A DNA stretch of 64,000 nt from Kofleriaceae bacterium. GTDB taxonomy: Bacteria; Myxococcota_A; Polyangia; Haliangiales; Haliangiaceae. Location of the stretch: assembly GCA_020633495.1 (NCBI GenBank), contig JACKDR010000016.1:129016-193015 (forward strand), written 5' to 3'. Numbering within the stretch: position 1 is the first letter of the stretch; each line of letters opens with the position of its first letter. The notes beneath the pieces were generated by a model. It was not told the origin of the DNA and did not search any database. It saw only the letters and a program-made list of their open reading frames with translations. Positions 55,640 through 64,000 of the stretch are shown here, one piece after another. Made by a program: the position numbers and the translations under genes.

Positions 55640-57396
55640 GTGTCCTTGCCTCGCCTCGCCCTCGTGACGTCGATCGTGACCGCGTCCGCCACCGCGGTCG
55701 CGCAGCCGGCGGCCCCCGCGCCGACCATGCCCACCGATCCCTACGCCGATGACGCCCCGGCCGCCGACGCGGCCGCCGCCCCGGCCGACGTGGGCGCCGC
55801 GGGCGCCGACGGAAGCGCCGCCGCCCCGGCCGCCGAGCCCTGGGATCCGCTCGACGACGACGGCTGGCCGCGCGGCGTCTCGCTCGAGACCCTGCGCGCG
55901 CTGCGGCCGTGCGGCCTCACCGAGCAGCTGCCCGGCCCCGGCGAGGTGATCCCGTGTCGACCCGAGGTCATCGCCGAGGTGCCGCAGTGGTGGCTGGCCA
56001 CCGACTGGACCACCGGCGTCGTCGCCGCCGACCTGCCCGTCACCGGCGGCGCCCACGCCCTCGGCGTCGAGCTCGGCTTCGGCGTCAGCCGCGCCGACTC
56101 GCTCGGCGTGCGCTACGAGCTGATGGGCGTCGGCCTGCCGTCGACCCCCGACGACATGCTGGCGATCGGTCGCAGCCAGCGCTTCCTGGCCATGGCGCGC
56201 CACCGCTTCTTCACCGACGAGGTCGGCCGTGACGCCTGGGAGGTCGGGGTCGGCGGCGGCTGGGCCGTGCAGGAGGCCGAGCTCGGCGGCGGCGCGCCGA
56301 TCGTCCGGGCCTCGCTGGGCCGCGACGTCGGCATGTACCTCGACGACGAGAACGCCGTCACCGCCGGGCTCGAGCTCGCCTACGAGCGCAACCTCGACGA
56401 CAGCCACCTGTCGGCGGTGGTCGCGGCGGCGCGCTTCGGCTTCGAGGTCAACATCCGTGCGCCGCGCAACCTCGGCACCGTCGCGCCGGCGCCGCGCCCG
56501 TACCTGTCGGCGGGCGCGGACATCTACCTGGGGCCGTTCCTCGGCCTCGGCTACTCGGTCGGCGTCATGGGCCGGCACCTGGGCCTGATCGGCACCACCA
56601 GCTTCATGTTCGGCCTCACCGACGGCGGCGCCGAGCACGGCCTCGACGGCTCACAGTGGGCGGCCCAGCTCGGGCCGCGGATCAGCGCCGGCTGGCCGGC
56701 GCGGGCGCCGCTGTACCTGCAGGCCCAGGTCGGGCCGATGTGGGTGTCGCACGAGCCGTCGCGCGAGGTCACGGTCGCCGGCGACCTCGAGCTCGGGCTC
56801 ATGCCGTTCGCGTCGTGCGACGGTCGCATCGACCTCGGGATCCGCCTGCGCGCCGACGTCGCCGACGGGGTCGACGTCCTGTCGGGCGCGATGGTGCTGC
56901 GGCTGTCGCTCGGCGGCGGCGCCCCGCGCGGCGGCGGTGGCTGCGGTCGGGGCGACGGCCGCGTCGCGTACATGCCGTCGCCGCCGCCGCCGCCGGCACC
57001 GCCGCCGCCCCCGACGCCGGGACCGTCACGACCACGGCGGTCGGCGGCGGCGCCGCGCTCGACGGCGGCGCCACGGTCGACGGCGGCGCCGCGGTCGACG
57101 TCGTGGTCGAGCCGCCGAAGCCGATCGAGGTCGAGGTCGAGCTCGGGGCGTCGTGGCTGGGCGGCGCGGTCGAGATCCGTATCGATCCGCGGCTCGTGCC
57201 GCTGGATCGCCTGCGCAGCGGCGGCCTCGTCGAGGTCGAGCTGAGCGGCCCCGAGGACGCGCTCGCCCGCTACGAGGCGTCGCTGCGCGGCCTGCTCGAT
57301 CGCGAGGGCGTCCGCGTCGACGCCTGGTCGCGGCTCGCCGGCGGCGGCGCCGTGGTCCGGGCCCGCTTCACGATCTACCCGCCCGGGTCGCGCTGA
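55640..57396 (+). CDS. secreted barrel-like protein (frame broken)
   Basis: Starts at GTG 55640 with a signal peptide (LALVTSIVTASATAVAQ) and an Ala/Asp/Pro-rich linker. A region of about 300 residues with strand repeats (GVELGFGVSRADSLGVRYELMG, ADIYLGPFLGLGYSVGVMG) suggests an outer-membrane barrel. A Pro-rich run then meets a C5 homopolymer (57008-57012), where the frame is lost. Adding one base lets it continue as PPPDAGTVTTTAVGG to a globular end (VEVELGASWLGGAVEIRIDPRL) at 57396, about 585 residues in all. As written, the frame ends at 57244 in Arg/Ser-rich nonsense. Confidence 0.65.
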
Positions 57397-57573
57397 CCGC
57401 GGCGGCCGCCGGCCGGGCGCGCCGCGCCCGGCCGTGCCGCCGTGAACCCGGCTTCACGCGTGGCACGCCACACGCCACCTGGCACGCGGCCGCGCCGCCC
57501 TGGCTGGCCGAGGCGTGGCGCGGGGTTCCGCGCGCCGCGGCCGTGGTCCTGCGCTTGCACATCGTGGCTGCCG

Positions 57574-58323
57574 ATGCGCGTCAGCCACCTCGTCACCGTC
57601 GTCGCCACCACCCTGCTCGCCACCGCCTGCACCGCCGGCTTCCAGACCGGCGGGCTGGTCCGGGTCGCGGGCCCGCCGCCGCCGGCGGCCGCGGTCTCGG
57701 TCCACGCCGAGATCCGGATCGACTTCTTCGGGGTCCCGCTCGACGACGCCCAGGACGTGGTCTTCGTCCTCGATCGCTCGGGCTCGATGAGCCTGGTGTC
57801 GGCGGGGTTCGCCGGCCAGCAGGTCGGTATGAGCGAGACCGAGTCGGCGCTGGTGTCGCTCGGCGGCACCCTCGCCAACAAGGCGGTGGGCAAGCCGCTG
57901 CCGTCGAAGCTCGAGGCCGCCAAGGAGGAGCTGATCGACACGCTGCGCGCCATGCCCGACGGCACCCGCTTCGACGTCATCTTCTTCGACGACGACATCC
58001 TGATGCTGTCGCCGACGATGATGGTGCTCGGCCCCGACACCCGTGCCGACATCGAGGGCTTCATCCGCGGCGTCCGCCCCGGCGGCTCGACCGCGGCGGT
58101 GCCGGCGCTCGATCTCGCCTACCAGATCGGCGCCGCCCGCGTCGTGCTGCTGTCCGACGGCCTCGCCAACAACGGCGGCGACGGCGACGAGCTGCTCGAC
58201 CGCGCGCGCGGCCAGATCGCGCGCGGCGTCCGCTTCGACACCGTCGGCATCGGCCTCGACCAGGACGCCGCGCTGCTGCAGACCCTGGCCGCCGAGAGCG
58301 GCGGCATGGCGGTGCTGCGCTGA
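57574..58323 (+). CDS. VWA-domain lipoprotein
   Basis: 249 residues. Lipoprotein signal (VATTLLATAC, cysteine about residue 18). The von Willebrand A domain (about 60-245) has the metal site DRSGSMS at about 69-75, the Thr/Ser of GGSTAAVPAL and the Asp of VVLLSDGLANNGGDGDE, so the MIDAS is intact. It should bind a protein ligand through a divalent metal at the envelope. ATG 57574 was selected because it begins the signal peptide. Confidence 0.88.
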   Translation: MRVSHLVTVVATTLLATACTAGFQTGGLVRVAGPPPPAAAVSVHAEIRIDFFGVPLDDAQDVVFVLDRSGSMSLVSAGFAGQQVGMSETESALVSLGGTLANKAVGKPLPSKLEAAKEELIDTLRAMPDGTRFDVIFFDDDILMLSPTMMVLGPDTRADIEGFIRGVRPGGSTAAVPALDLAYQIGAARVVLLSDGLANNGGDGDELLDRARGQIARGVRFDTVGIGLDQDAALLQTLAAESGGMAVLR

Positions 58324-58324
58324 G

Positions 58325-59125
58325 TCAGCCGTAGCGGACGCTACGCATCGACAGCGAGCCGGCGTCGAAGCCCTCGACCGGGAACGTCACCGGATCGTCG
58401 CGGTCGGCGGCGCCGGCGGCGTACAGCAGCGGCAGGTAGTGGTCGGGGCTGGGGTGGGCGAGGCGGCCGTCGGCGGTGCCGGGCGCCGCGGCGAGGAAGG
58501 CGTGGTCGTGGCCGACCAGCGCCGCCGCGAGGTCGTGATCGAAGCGGCTCGCCCACGGCGGCGTCGGCGCGTCGGCATCGCCGAGGTGGCGGAACGCGTC
58601 GTGGAGGTTGTGGGTGACGTTGCCGCTGCCCACGATCAGCACGCCCTGATCGCGCAGCGGCGCCAGGGCGCGACCGATCGCGAGGTGCTCGGCGGGCGGC
58701 AGCCGCAGATCGACGCTGAGCTGCACCACCGGGATGTCGGCGGCGGGGTGGCTGTGGACCAGGACCGACCAGGTGCCGTGGTCGAGGCCCCAGTCGTCGC
58801 GCAGGCCGGTGCGCCGGCCGTCGAGGAGCTCGACGACGCGCCGGGCCAGGGCCGGGTCACCCGGCGCCGGGTAGCTCACCTCCGACAGCGCGCGCGGGAA
58901 GCCGCCGAAGTCGTGGATGGTCTCGGGGCGGATCGCGGCGGTGAGGTAGCTGCCGCGGATGTACCAGTGCGCCGACACCGCCAGGATGCCGCGCGGCCGC
59001 GGCAGCGCCGCGCCCAGCGCCGCCCAGCCGCGGCCCCACCGGTTGTCCTCGATCGCGTTCATGGGCGAGCCGTGGCCGACGAAGACGACCGGCATGCGGC
59101 CCGTGGATGTGGTCGACGTGGTCAT
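58325..59125 (-). CDS. ygiD: DODA-type extradiol dioxygenase (LigB family)
   Basis: 266 residues, matching 4,5-DOPA-dioxygenase-like proteins such as E. coli YgiD. Conserved His are present in VFVGHGSPMNAI (about residue 18), AVSAHWYIRG (about 53), SGNVTHNLHD (about 172) and the C-terminal HPSPDHYLPLLYAAGA. These supply the metal site. The family opens catechol rings such as DOPA. The substrate here is not known. It is convergent with the VWA gene. Confidence 0.9.
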   Translation of the reverse strand: MTTSTTSTGRMPVVFVGHGSPMNAIEDNRWGRGWAALGAALPRPRGILAVSAHWYIRGSYLTAAIRPETIHDFGGFPRALSEVSYPAPGDPALARRVVELLDGRRTGLRDDWGLDHGTWSVLVHSHPAADIPVVQLSVDLRLPPAEHLAIGRALAPLRDQGVLIVGSGNVTHNLHDAFRHLGDADAPTPPWASRFDHDLAAALVGHDHAFLAAAPGTADGRLAHPSPDHYLPLLYAAGAADRDDPVTFPVEGFDAGSLSMRSVRYG

Positions 59126-59209
59126 GTCACCAGTATCGGGCCGCGGCCGCGCCGCGCCACCGGCCCGGGTGGCACGGACCGTTCCGCTGGCGCAACCCGG
59201 CGGGGTGGC

Positions 59210-60049
59210 TCAGTGCGTCCCGACGTCGCCAGGCTCCTCGACCGGCGACGTCGCGATCGTGCGGACGCCCTCGAGGCGCTCGCGGCTGGCCTGGGCCAGC
59301 GCCGAGCCGGCGTGGGCGCCGGCCTCGTAGGCGGTGCGCGCCTCGTCGAGCCGGTCGAGGTGCTCGTACGCCATGCCGAGGTTGTTCCACATGTACGGCT
59401 CGACCTCGTCGGCGTCGACCGCGTGCTCGAGGGCCTCGGCGGCCTCGTCCCAGCGCTGCGCCTGGCTCAGCGCCAGGCCCAGGTTGTTCCACGCGTAGGT
59501 GTTGTGCTCGTTGGCGTCGGTGGCCTCGGTGAACGCGTCGATCGCGTCGTCGAGCTTGCCGCTGGCCAGCTCGACCCGGCCCAGCGTGTTCCACGCCGTC
59601 GACCACTCCGGCGACAGCTCGGTCGCCTTCTGCGCGTGCGGGCGCGCCGCGCGCGGCTTGCCCTCGGCGAGGTAGAGGCGGGCCAGCTCGACCCGCGCGT
59701 GCGGCGTCTTCGGCCAGCGCGCGACCGCGGCCTCGAGCAGCTCGATCGCGGCGTCGCGATCGCCGCTGGTGGCGAGCTGCTTGGCGGTGGCGAGCGCCTC
59801 GGACGCGCTCGCGGGCTCGACCGGCGGCGGCGGCGGGACCGGCGCGAGCTCGGCGACCGGCTTCGACGGCGGCTTGACCTCGGCGACCGGCGCGGGCGTC
59901 GGCGCGGGCGCCGGCGTCGGCTTCGGCGCGGGCTTGGCCTTCGCCGGCTTGCTCGCGGCGGGCGCGGGTGGATCGTCGCTGCCGCAGCCCGCCAGGGACA
60001 GGCAGAGCGCGGCGAACGAGAACAGAGCAGAACGGGTCAGCGACTTCAT
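59210..60049 (-). CDS. TPR lipoprotein
   Basis: 279 residues from ATG 60049 with AGGAG upstream. The lipoprotein signal (SFAALCLSLAGC) is followed by a long Pro/Ala/Lys tether (about 25-90). Four to five TPRs cover residues 95-265 (SGDRDAAIELLEAAVARWPK, AWNTLGRVELASGKLDDAIDAFTEA, AWNNLGLALSQAQRWDEAAEALEHA, MWNNLGMAYEHLDRLDEARTAYEA). It is a lipid-anchored protein-binding scaffold of the envelope with unknown partner. Confidence 0.88.
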   Translation of the reverse strand: MKSLTRSALFSFAALCLSLAGCGSDDPPAPAASKPAKAKPAPKPTPAPAPTPAPVAEVKPPSKPVAELAPVPPPPPVEPASASEALATAKQLATSGDRDAAIELLEAAVARWPKTPHARVELARLYLAEGKPRAARPHAQKATELSPEWSTAWNTLGRVELASGKLDDAIDAFTEATDANEHNTYAWNNLGLALSQAQRWDEAAEALEHAVDADEVEPYMWNNLGMAYEHLDRLDEARTAYEAGAHAGSALAQASRERLEGVRTIATSPVEEPGDVGTH

Positions 60050-60238
60050 GGGGGGCTCCTGGGGTTGGCGGGCGGATTGCCCACACGCCACTACAGCAGC
60101 CGACGTGCCAGGTCGTAGATGCGCGGAACCACGACGACGCGCCCGTCGATCGCGTCCGTCGCGACGCGCCGGCGTGTCCGTCGACGACCACGCCGCGCCG
60201 CCGCGGCGATCGCACGCGCCCGCGGCGCGCGCCGACGA

Positions 60239-60315
60239 TGGCGCGCCCAGGAGGACTCGAACCTCCGACCCACGGCTTAGAAGGCCGTTGCTCTGTCCAG
60301 CTGAGCTATGGGCGC
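60239..60315 (-). tRNA. tRNA-Arg (TCT)
   Basis: Acceptor GCGCCCA/TGGGCGC, D-arm TAGCTCAGCTGGACAGAGC, anticodon arm ACGGC-CTTCTAA-GCCGT (anticodon TCT), T-arm GGAGG-TTCGAGT-CCTCC, G73 and encoded CCA. Confidence 0.95.
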
Positions 60316-60343
60316 CTCCGCTGCATCGCAGCGGTCGATCAAG

Positions 60344-60419
<76 letters not shown>

Positions 60420-60627
60420 TGCTCTCCGAGCGAGCACCCAGCTAGTTACATGGAAGGCAGGGGCCCCGCAAGGCCTTCCCGGGGCCCGGGGCCCGAATCG
60501 CGGCGGCACGTGAGCCGCGGTCGCGCGCGGCGCCCGCGGGCGTGGTGGCGGCCGCGCGCGCGGCCGGCCGACGGCAAACCGCGGCAACCGTGCCGAGGAA
60601 GCTCACCGCTGTCCTATGGTGGCGGCC

Positions 60628-61023
60628 ATGCGAAACCTTCACGTGCTCGCGCTCGCGCTGGGACTCGCCGCGTGCGGCGGCGCGCCGGCCGCCGACGAGG
60701 CGCCGCCGCCGGTCGTGGTCAACCAGGTCGAGGCGCCCCCAGACGCGCCGCCGCCGCCGCCGCCGCCGGACGCGGCGGCGGTCATCACCGCCAACGTCGT
60801 CAAGATCCAGATGACCGGCTCGGACTGCGAGATCACCTTCGATCTCGGCGCTCCCGACGGCATCCAGGTCGGCAGGCGCGGCGTGGTCGTCGACCGCGCG
60901 GGCGTCGAGCTGCCCGACCGCACGTTCGAGGTGGCGAGCGTCGGCGCGCGGGTCTCGACCGCGGTGGTGCCGTGCGCGATGCCCAGGGAGCTCGCCGGCG
61001 ACAGCGTGCACCTCGCCCCGTGA
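60628..61023 (+). CDS. small lipoprotein, copy 1 of a pair
   Basis: 131 residues with a lipoprotein signal (LALALGLAAC), a Pro/Asp tether and a small domain (about 60-131): VVKIQMTGSDCEITFDLG, then GIQVGRRGVVVDRAGVELPDRTFEVASVGARVS. The Dxx-G-V/I-Q-V-G-x-x-G-V-V-x-D-R block is shared with the next gene, so the two are paralogues. The layout resembles small beta-barrels that follow the pattern G-x-x-x-G in flagellar or pilus lipoproteins, but no family is certain. Confidence 0.75.
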   Translation: MRNLHVLALALGLAACGGAPAADEAPPPVVVNQVEAPPDAPPPPPPPDAAAVITANVVKIQMTGSDCEITFDLGAPDGIQVGRRGVVVDRAGVELPDRTFEVASVGARVSTAVVPCAMPRELAGDSVHLAP

Positions 61024-61108
61024 GCCGGGATCCGGACCGAAGCGCGCGACGAGCGAGCGGCGCGTTCGGTCACGCCGTCATCGCCGGTCGCGGTCTACGA
61101 TGGCCGCC

Positions 61109-61600
61109 ATGCGGATCGTCTGCCTGATCGTCGTCGGGGCCCTGTCGCTCGTCGTCGGTTGCGGCTCGTCGACGCCGACGGTGGGCGCGGGCGGCGCCGC
61201 CGGCTACGAGGAGGCGCCGGTCGACGCCATGCCCCCGGCCGCTCCGGACGCGGCGTGGCCGCTGCCGCGCTCCCACGCGGTGCCCACCGGGACGCCGTTG
61301 CCAGCCCCGAGCCCGCCGCCGGCGCCGCCGAGCCCGCCGCCGGCGAGACCGGTGACCGGCGTCCGGGCGAAGATCATCAACACCCAGGCCATCGCTGGTG
61401 GGGCCCGGATCGTCGTCGACAAGGGCTCGCGGGACGGCGTGCAGGTGGGGTGGCACGGCGTGGTGCTCGACCGGACCGGGAACCCGATGCCGGGCTTGGC
61501 CTTCGTCGTGGCGCGCGCCAGGGTGCGGGTCTCCTCGGCAGACATCGGCGGCGCCACCCTGTACGCGGTGACCGGCCTCGAGGTGTGGCTGACGCCGTGA
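61109..61600 (+). CDS. small lipoprotein, copy 2 of a pair
   Basis: 163 residues. Lipoprotein signal (IVVGALSLVVGC), a long Pro-rich tether (about 30-80) and the domain shared with the previous gene: ARIVVDKGSRDGVQVGWHGVVLDRTGNPMPGLAFVVARARVRVSS. ATG 61109 is preferred to ATG 61100 because it begins the signal. Its role is unknown, and the tandem pair suggests two versions of one envelope part. Confidence 0.75.
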   Translation: MRIVCLIVVGALSLVVGCGSSTPTVGAGGAAGYEEAPVDAMPPAAPDAAWPLPRSHAVPTGTPLPAPSPPPAPPSPPPARPVTGVRAKIINTQAIAGGARIVVDKGSRDGVQVGWHGVVLDRTGNPMPGLAFVVARARVRVSSADIGGATLYAVTGLEVWLTP

Positions 61601-61610
61601 CCGCCGCCGG

Positions 61611-62240
61611 CTACGCGCCGGCGAGGTAGCCCAGCAGCGCCGGCGCGATCGCGCGCATCGCGCGGGCGCGGTGCGACAGCTGGCCCTTGGGGCCGACGCC
61701 GGCCTCGGCGAAGGTCATGCCCAGCTCGGGCGCGAAGAACAGCGGGTCGTAGCCGAAGCCGCCGGCGCCGCGCGGCGCGTCGAGGATCGTGCCCTCGCAG
61801 GCGCCGTCGGCGGTGACCAGCTCGTCGCCGAGCCGGCCGCACACGTCGGCGAGCACCAGCGCGCAGCGGAACCGCGCGGTGCGCCGCGCCGCGGCCACGC
61901 CGTCGAGGGCGGCCAGCAGCTTGACGTTGTTGGCGGCGTCGCCGGCGCCCTCGCCGGCGTAGCGGGCGCTGTAGACGCCGGGCGCGCCGTCGAGGGCGTC
62001 GACCTCGAGGCCGCTGTCGTCGGCCAGCGCCGGCAGGCCGGTCGCCGCCGACACCTCGCGCGCCTTCTTGGCGGCGTTGCCGACGAAGGTGTCGGCGTCC
62101 TCGACGACCTCGGGGATCGTCACGCCGAGGCGGGCCTCGGCCTCGTCGATCGACAGCACGTCGACGCCGCGGTCGGCGAGCAGCTCGCGCAGCTCGACCA
62201 GCTTGCCGCGGTTGCGGGTCGCGAACACCAGCGTCGCCAT
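61611..62240 (-). CDS. rdgB: RdgB/HAM1 non-canonical purine NTP pyrophosphatase
   Basis: 209 residues, the family length. The N-terminal ATRNRGKLVELRELL (substrate loop with Asn and Lys) and GLPALADDSGLEVDAL (metal-binding Asp pair) are present, followed by GAPGVYSARYAGEGA, GGFGYDPLFF and KGQLSHRARAM. The enzyme removes dITP, ITP and XTP, preventing their entry into DNA. It is co-transcribed with RNase PH upstream (five bases apart), a common bacterial pair. Confidence 0.95.
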   Translation of the reverse strand: MATLVFATRNRGKLVELRELLADRGVDVLSIDEAEARLGVTIPEVVEDADTFVGNAAKKAREVSAATGLPALADDSGLEVDALDGAPGVYSARYAGEGAGDAANNVKLLAALDGVAAARRTARFRCALVLADVCGRLGDELVTADGACEGTILDAPRGAGGFGYDPLFFAPELGMTFAEAGVGPKGQLSHRARAMRAIAPALLGYLAGA

Positions 62241-62245
62241 CGCGG

Positions 62246-62950
62246 TCAGCCGATCGCCCGGCGCTGAGCGTCGTTGAGCTGGCGGATGCCGGCGGCGGCC
62301 GCGTCGATCATCTGATCGAGCTGGGCCCGGGTGAACGCCTCGCGCTCGGCGGTGCCCTGGACCTCGATCAGCTTGCCGTCGGCGGTCATGACGACGTTGA
62401 GATCGACGTCGGCGCGCGAGTCCTCGACGTAGGGCAGGTCGACGACGACCTCGCCGTCGACGACGCCCACCGACACCGCGGCCACCGGCGGCCGCAGCAC
62501 CGCGTCGGCCGACGCCAGATCGCCGCGCGCGACCAGCTTCTGGACCGCCAGCGCCAGCGCGACCCACGCGCCGGTGATCGACGCGGTCCGGGTGCCGCCG
62601 TCGGCCTGCAGGACGTCGCAGTCGACCGCGAGGGTGCGCTCGCCCAGGCCCTTCAGATCGACGGCGAGGCGCAGCGAGCGCCCGATCAGCCGCTGGATCT
62701 CCTTGCCGCGGCCGCCCGGGTCGCGCTTGGTCCGGGTGTGGGTCGAGCGCGGCAGCATCGCGTACTCGGCGGTCAGCCAGCCCTGGCCCTTGCCGGCGAG
62801 GAACGGCGGCACGCTGTTCTCGACCGAGACCGCGCACAGCACCCAGGTGTCGCCCGCCTTGATCAGGGCCGAGCCCTCGGCGTGCTTCTGGAAGTGCGGG
62901 ATGATCTCGATGGGGCGGATCTGGTCGGGACGTCGTCCGTCGGGGCGCAT
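62246..62950 (-). CDS. rph: ribonuclease PH
   Basis: 234 residues, typical length. Start MRPDGRRPDQIRPI and then SALIKAGDTWVLCAV, ENSVPPFLAGKGQGWLTAEYAMLPRSTHTR, IQRLIGRSLRLAVDL, CDVLQADGGTRTASITGAWVAL and YVEDSRADVDLNVVMT match the family throughout. It trims tRNA 3' ends by phosphorolysis. ATG 62950 is the conserved start. Three 107-bp repeats lie just upstream. Confidence 0.97.
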   Translation of the reverse strand: MRPDGRRPDQIRPIEIIPHFQKHAEGSALIKAGDTWVLCAVSVENSVPPFLAGKGQGWLTAEYAMLPRSTHTRTKRDPGGRGKEIQRLIGRSLRLAVDLKGLGERTLAVDCDVLQADGGTRTASITGAWVALALAVQKLVARGDLASADAVLRPPVAAVSVGVVDGEVVVDLPYVEDSRADVDLNVVMTADGKLIEVQGTAEREAFTRAQLDQMIDAAAAGIRQLNDAQRRAIG

Positions 62951-63030
62951 GGCGCGGAACCTTACCAGAGCCCGGCGCCGCGGCGGCACTCTCCGCGAGC
63001 GTGACGGTCTTCGTCCTCACCCGCTCAGGC

Positions 63031-63313
63031 GATCGGCTCGCTCGCCCGGAGACGGGCTGGCCGCGCCTGCGCCGAGACCGCCTCGCGCGGACGCCCGGCT
63101 CAGCGCGTGTGAGGATTTCATCCTCACACGCTCTGTCGATCGGCTCGCTCGCCCGGAGACGGGCTCGCCGCGCCTGCACGGAGACCGCCTCGCGCGGACG
63201 CTCGGCTCAGCGCGTGTGAGGATTTCATCCTCACACGCTCTGTCGATCGGCTCGCTCGCCCGGAGACGGGCTGGCCGCGCCTGCACGGAGACCGCCTCGC
63301 GCGGACGCCCGGC
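63031..63313. repeat. 107-bp tandem repeats with a perfect hairpin
   Basis: Three direct copies begin at 63031, 63138 and 63245, the last incomplete (about 69 bases). Copies share CGATCGGCTCGCTCGCCCGG and CGGAGACCGCCTCGCGCGG. The junctions carry GTGTGAGGAT-TTC-ATCCTCACAC, perfect ten-base arms, at 63107-63129 and 63214-63236, with a degraded half before copy 1. They lie between the amidase and rph genes and may stop transcription from the amidase. Confidence 0.9.
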
Positions 63314-63318
63314 GGAGG

Positions 63319-64000
63319 TCAGGGCGTCAGCTGCGACGCGATGCCGGCGGCGATCGCCTCGGCGAGCTCGGTCTGCACCGCCGGATCGGCGACCTCGCGG
63401 CCCTCGATCGGGTGGTCGATGAAGCCGATCTCGACCAGCACCGCGGGCATCGTCGCGCCCAGCAGGACGTGCTGCGCGTCCTGGCGGACGCCGCGATCGC
63501 CGTCGGCGCCGCGCAGCGCGTGGAGCTGATCCTGGATCGCGTCGGCGAGGTCGGCGGCCTCCCACTGGGCGGCGCCGCGCTCGACGTCGTCGAGGATCAG
63601 CGCGGTGTCGGCGTCGACCCCGACCCGCGGCGTGCCGGTCTCGGCGCGCAGGGCGCGGGCGTCGACGTCGACCCCGGCCGCGGTCAGCACGAAGGTCTCG
63701 TAGCCGCGCTGGCTGCGCGCCACCGACGCGTTGGCGTGGATGCTGACGAACAGGTCGGCGGCGCGCCGGTTGGCCTCGGCCATGCGCTGGCGCAGCGTCA
63801 TCGTGCGGTCGCCGTCACGGGTGAGGTGGACCTCGACGCCGCGGCGCTCGAGGGCGGCCGCGACCAGCTCGGCGACGGCCAGCGTGACCTGCTTCTCGTG
63901 GACCCCGGGGACCGCGCCGCGGGCGCCCGGGTTGGAGCCGCCGTGCCCGGGGTCGAGGACCACGACCGGGCGGCTGCGAGGCGCCACCGCGGCGGCGGGG
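63319..64000 (-). CDS. N-acetylmuramoyl-L-alanine amidase (Amidase_3), partial
   Basis: At least 227 residues; the frame is still open at the right edge, so the N-terminus (probably a signal sequence ending near PAAAVAP) is missing. The zinc ligands of AmiC-type amidases are all present: DPGHGGSNPG, HEKQVTLAVAE, FVSIHANAS and the catalytic Glu in VLVEIGFIDHP. It cleaves the bond between MurNAc and L-Ala in peptidoglycan. An insertion between IHANAS and VLVEIGF (AAQWEAADLADAIQDQLHAL) corresponds to the regulatory-helix region of the family. The stop is close to the 107-bp repeats. Confidence 0.92.
   Translation of the reverse strand, partial: PAAAVAPRSRPVVVLDPGHGGSNPGARGAVPGVHEKQVTLAVAELVAAALERRGVEVHLTRDGDRTMTLRQRMAEANRRAADLFVSIHANASVARSQRGYETFVLTAAGVDVDARALRAETGTPRVGVDADTALILDDVERGAAQWEAADLADAIQDQLHALRGADGDRGVRQDAQHVLLGATMPAVLVEIGFIDHPIEGREVADPAVQTELAEAIAAGIASQLTP

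Noticed and set aside
63031..63313. CRISPR array
   Set aside because: Units repeat at 107 bases without unique spacers, and there are no cas genes. It is a simple tandem repeat.

Overview
The window is about 73% GC and packed with genes on both strands. It has the look of a Myxococcota chromosome, perhaps a Haliangiales/Kofleriaceae-like lineage. Reasons: many secreted lipoproteins with Gly/Ser/Pro/Asp-rich linkers, a zinc-ribbon/GYF/TPR membrane protein of the myxobacterial GltJ type, a receptor-type Ser/Thr kinase fused to TPRs, a TPR-cyclase, PilZ proteins, an ExbB-ExbD-ExbD motor operon and a tandem pair of ADYC-like lipoproteins. The taxonomic call is inference from gene content. No rRNA, phage or transposase gene is visible.

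Layout. 1-7.2 kb: a DUF4159 Tat-exported protein with the start of a membrane protein (left edge), an outer-membrane-type protein, an ABC ATPase/permease pair, two divergent short genes whose frames are both broken, and a HEAT-repeat protein. 7.2-12.6 kb: an intergenic element with two DnaA-box-like sequences inside an inverted repeat, a PilZ protein, the zinc-ribbon/GYF/TPR protein and an SppA-type lipoprotein protease. 12.8-18.7 kb: Ser/Thr kinase, AraC-type regulator and the ADYC-like lipoprotein pair. 18.9-27.1 kb: a 2402-residue SpvB/FG-GAP/RHS lipoprotein, then a short translationally coupled pair. 27.2-37.3 kb: an acetyltransferase, a TPR-class III cyclase, a lipoprotein, and a leftward operon of a lipoprotein plus a HEPN-like/STAND ATPase/propeller protein whose propeller is cut by an in-frame TGA. 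37.4-43.8 kb: membrane protein, membrane-anchored methyltransferase facing a TetR regulator across two operator palindromes, HAD phosphatase, HtrA-like protease, aldehyde dehydrogenase. 44.0-48.1 kb: a proton-channel motor operon (ExbB, ExbD, ExbD, HEAT lipoprotein), like the AglRQS gliding motor in layout. 48.2-53.7 kb: tRNA-His, a di-CxxCH lipoprotein, an unknown protein, a YVTN propeller and glutamate dehydrogenase. 53.7-55.0 kb: a tRNA array of eight units, several atypical and one interrupted, with a strong promoter and a 64-nt pyrimidine tract. 55.0-64.0 kb: a PilZ protein, a secreted protein with a broken frame, a VWA lipoprotein, a DODA-type dioxygenase, a TPR lipoprotein, tRNA-Arg and tRNA-Pro, two related small lipoproteins, RdgB, RNase PH, three 107-bp tandem repeats carrying a perfect hairpin, and a cell-wall amidase running off the right edge.

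Sequence quality. Four genes have single-base frame breaks in homopolymers or GC repeats (near 4361, 4757, 10526 and 57008), and one has an in-frame stop (33142). Three of the frame breaks lie in mononucleotide or dinucleotide tracts, which suggests base-calling or assembly indels rather than gene decay. Those products are described as if the frame were restored, and each case is marked.
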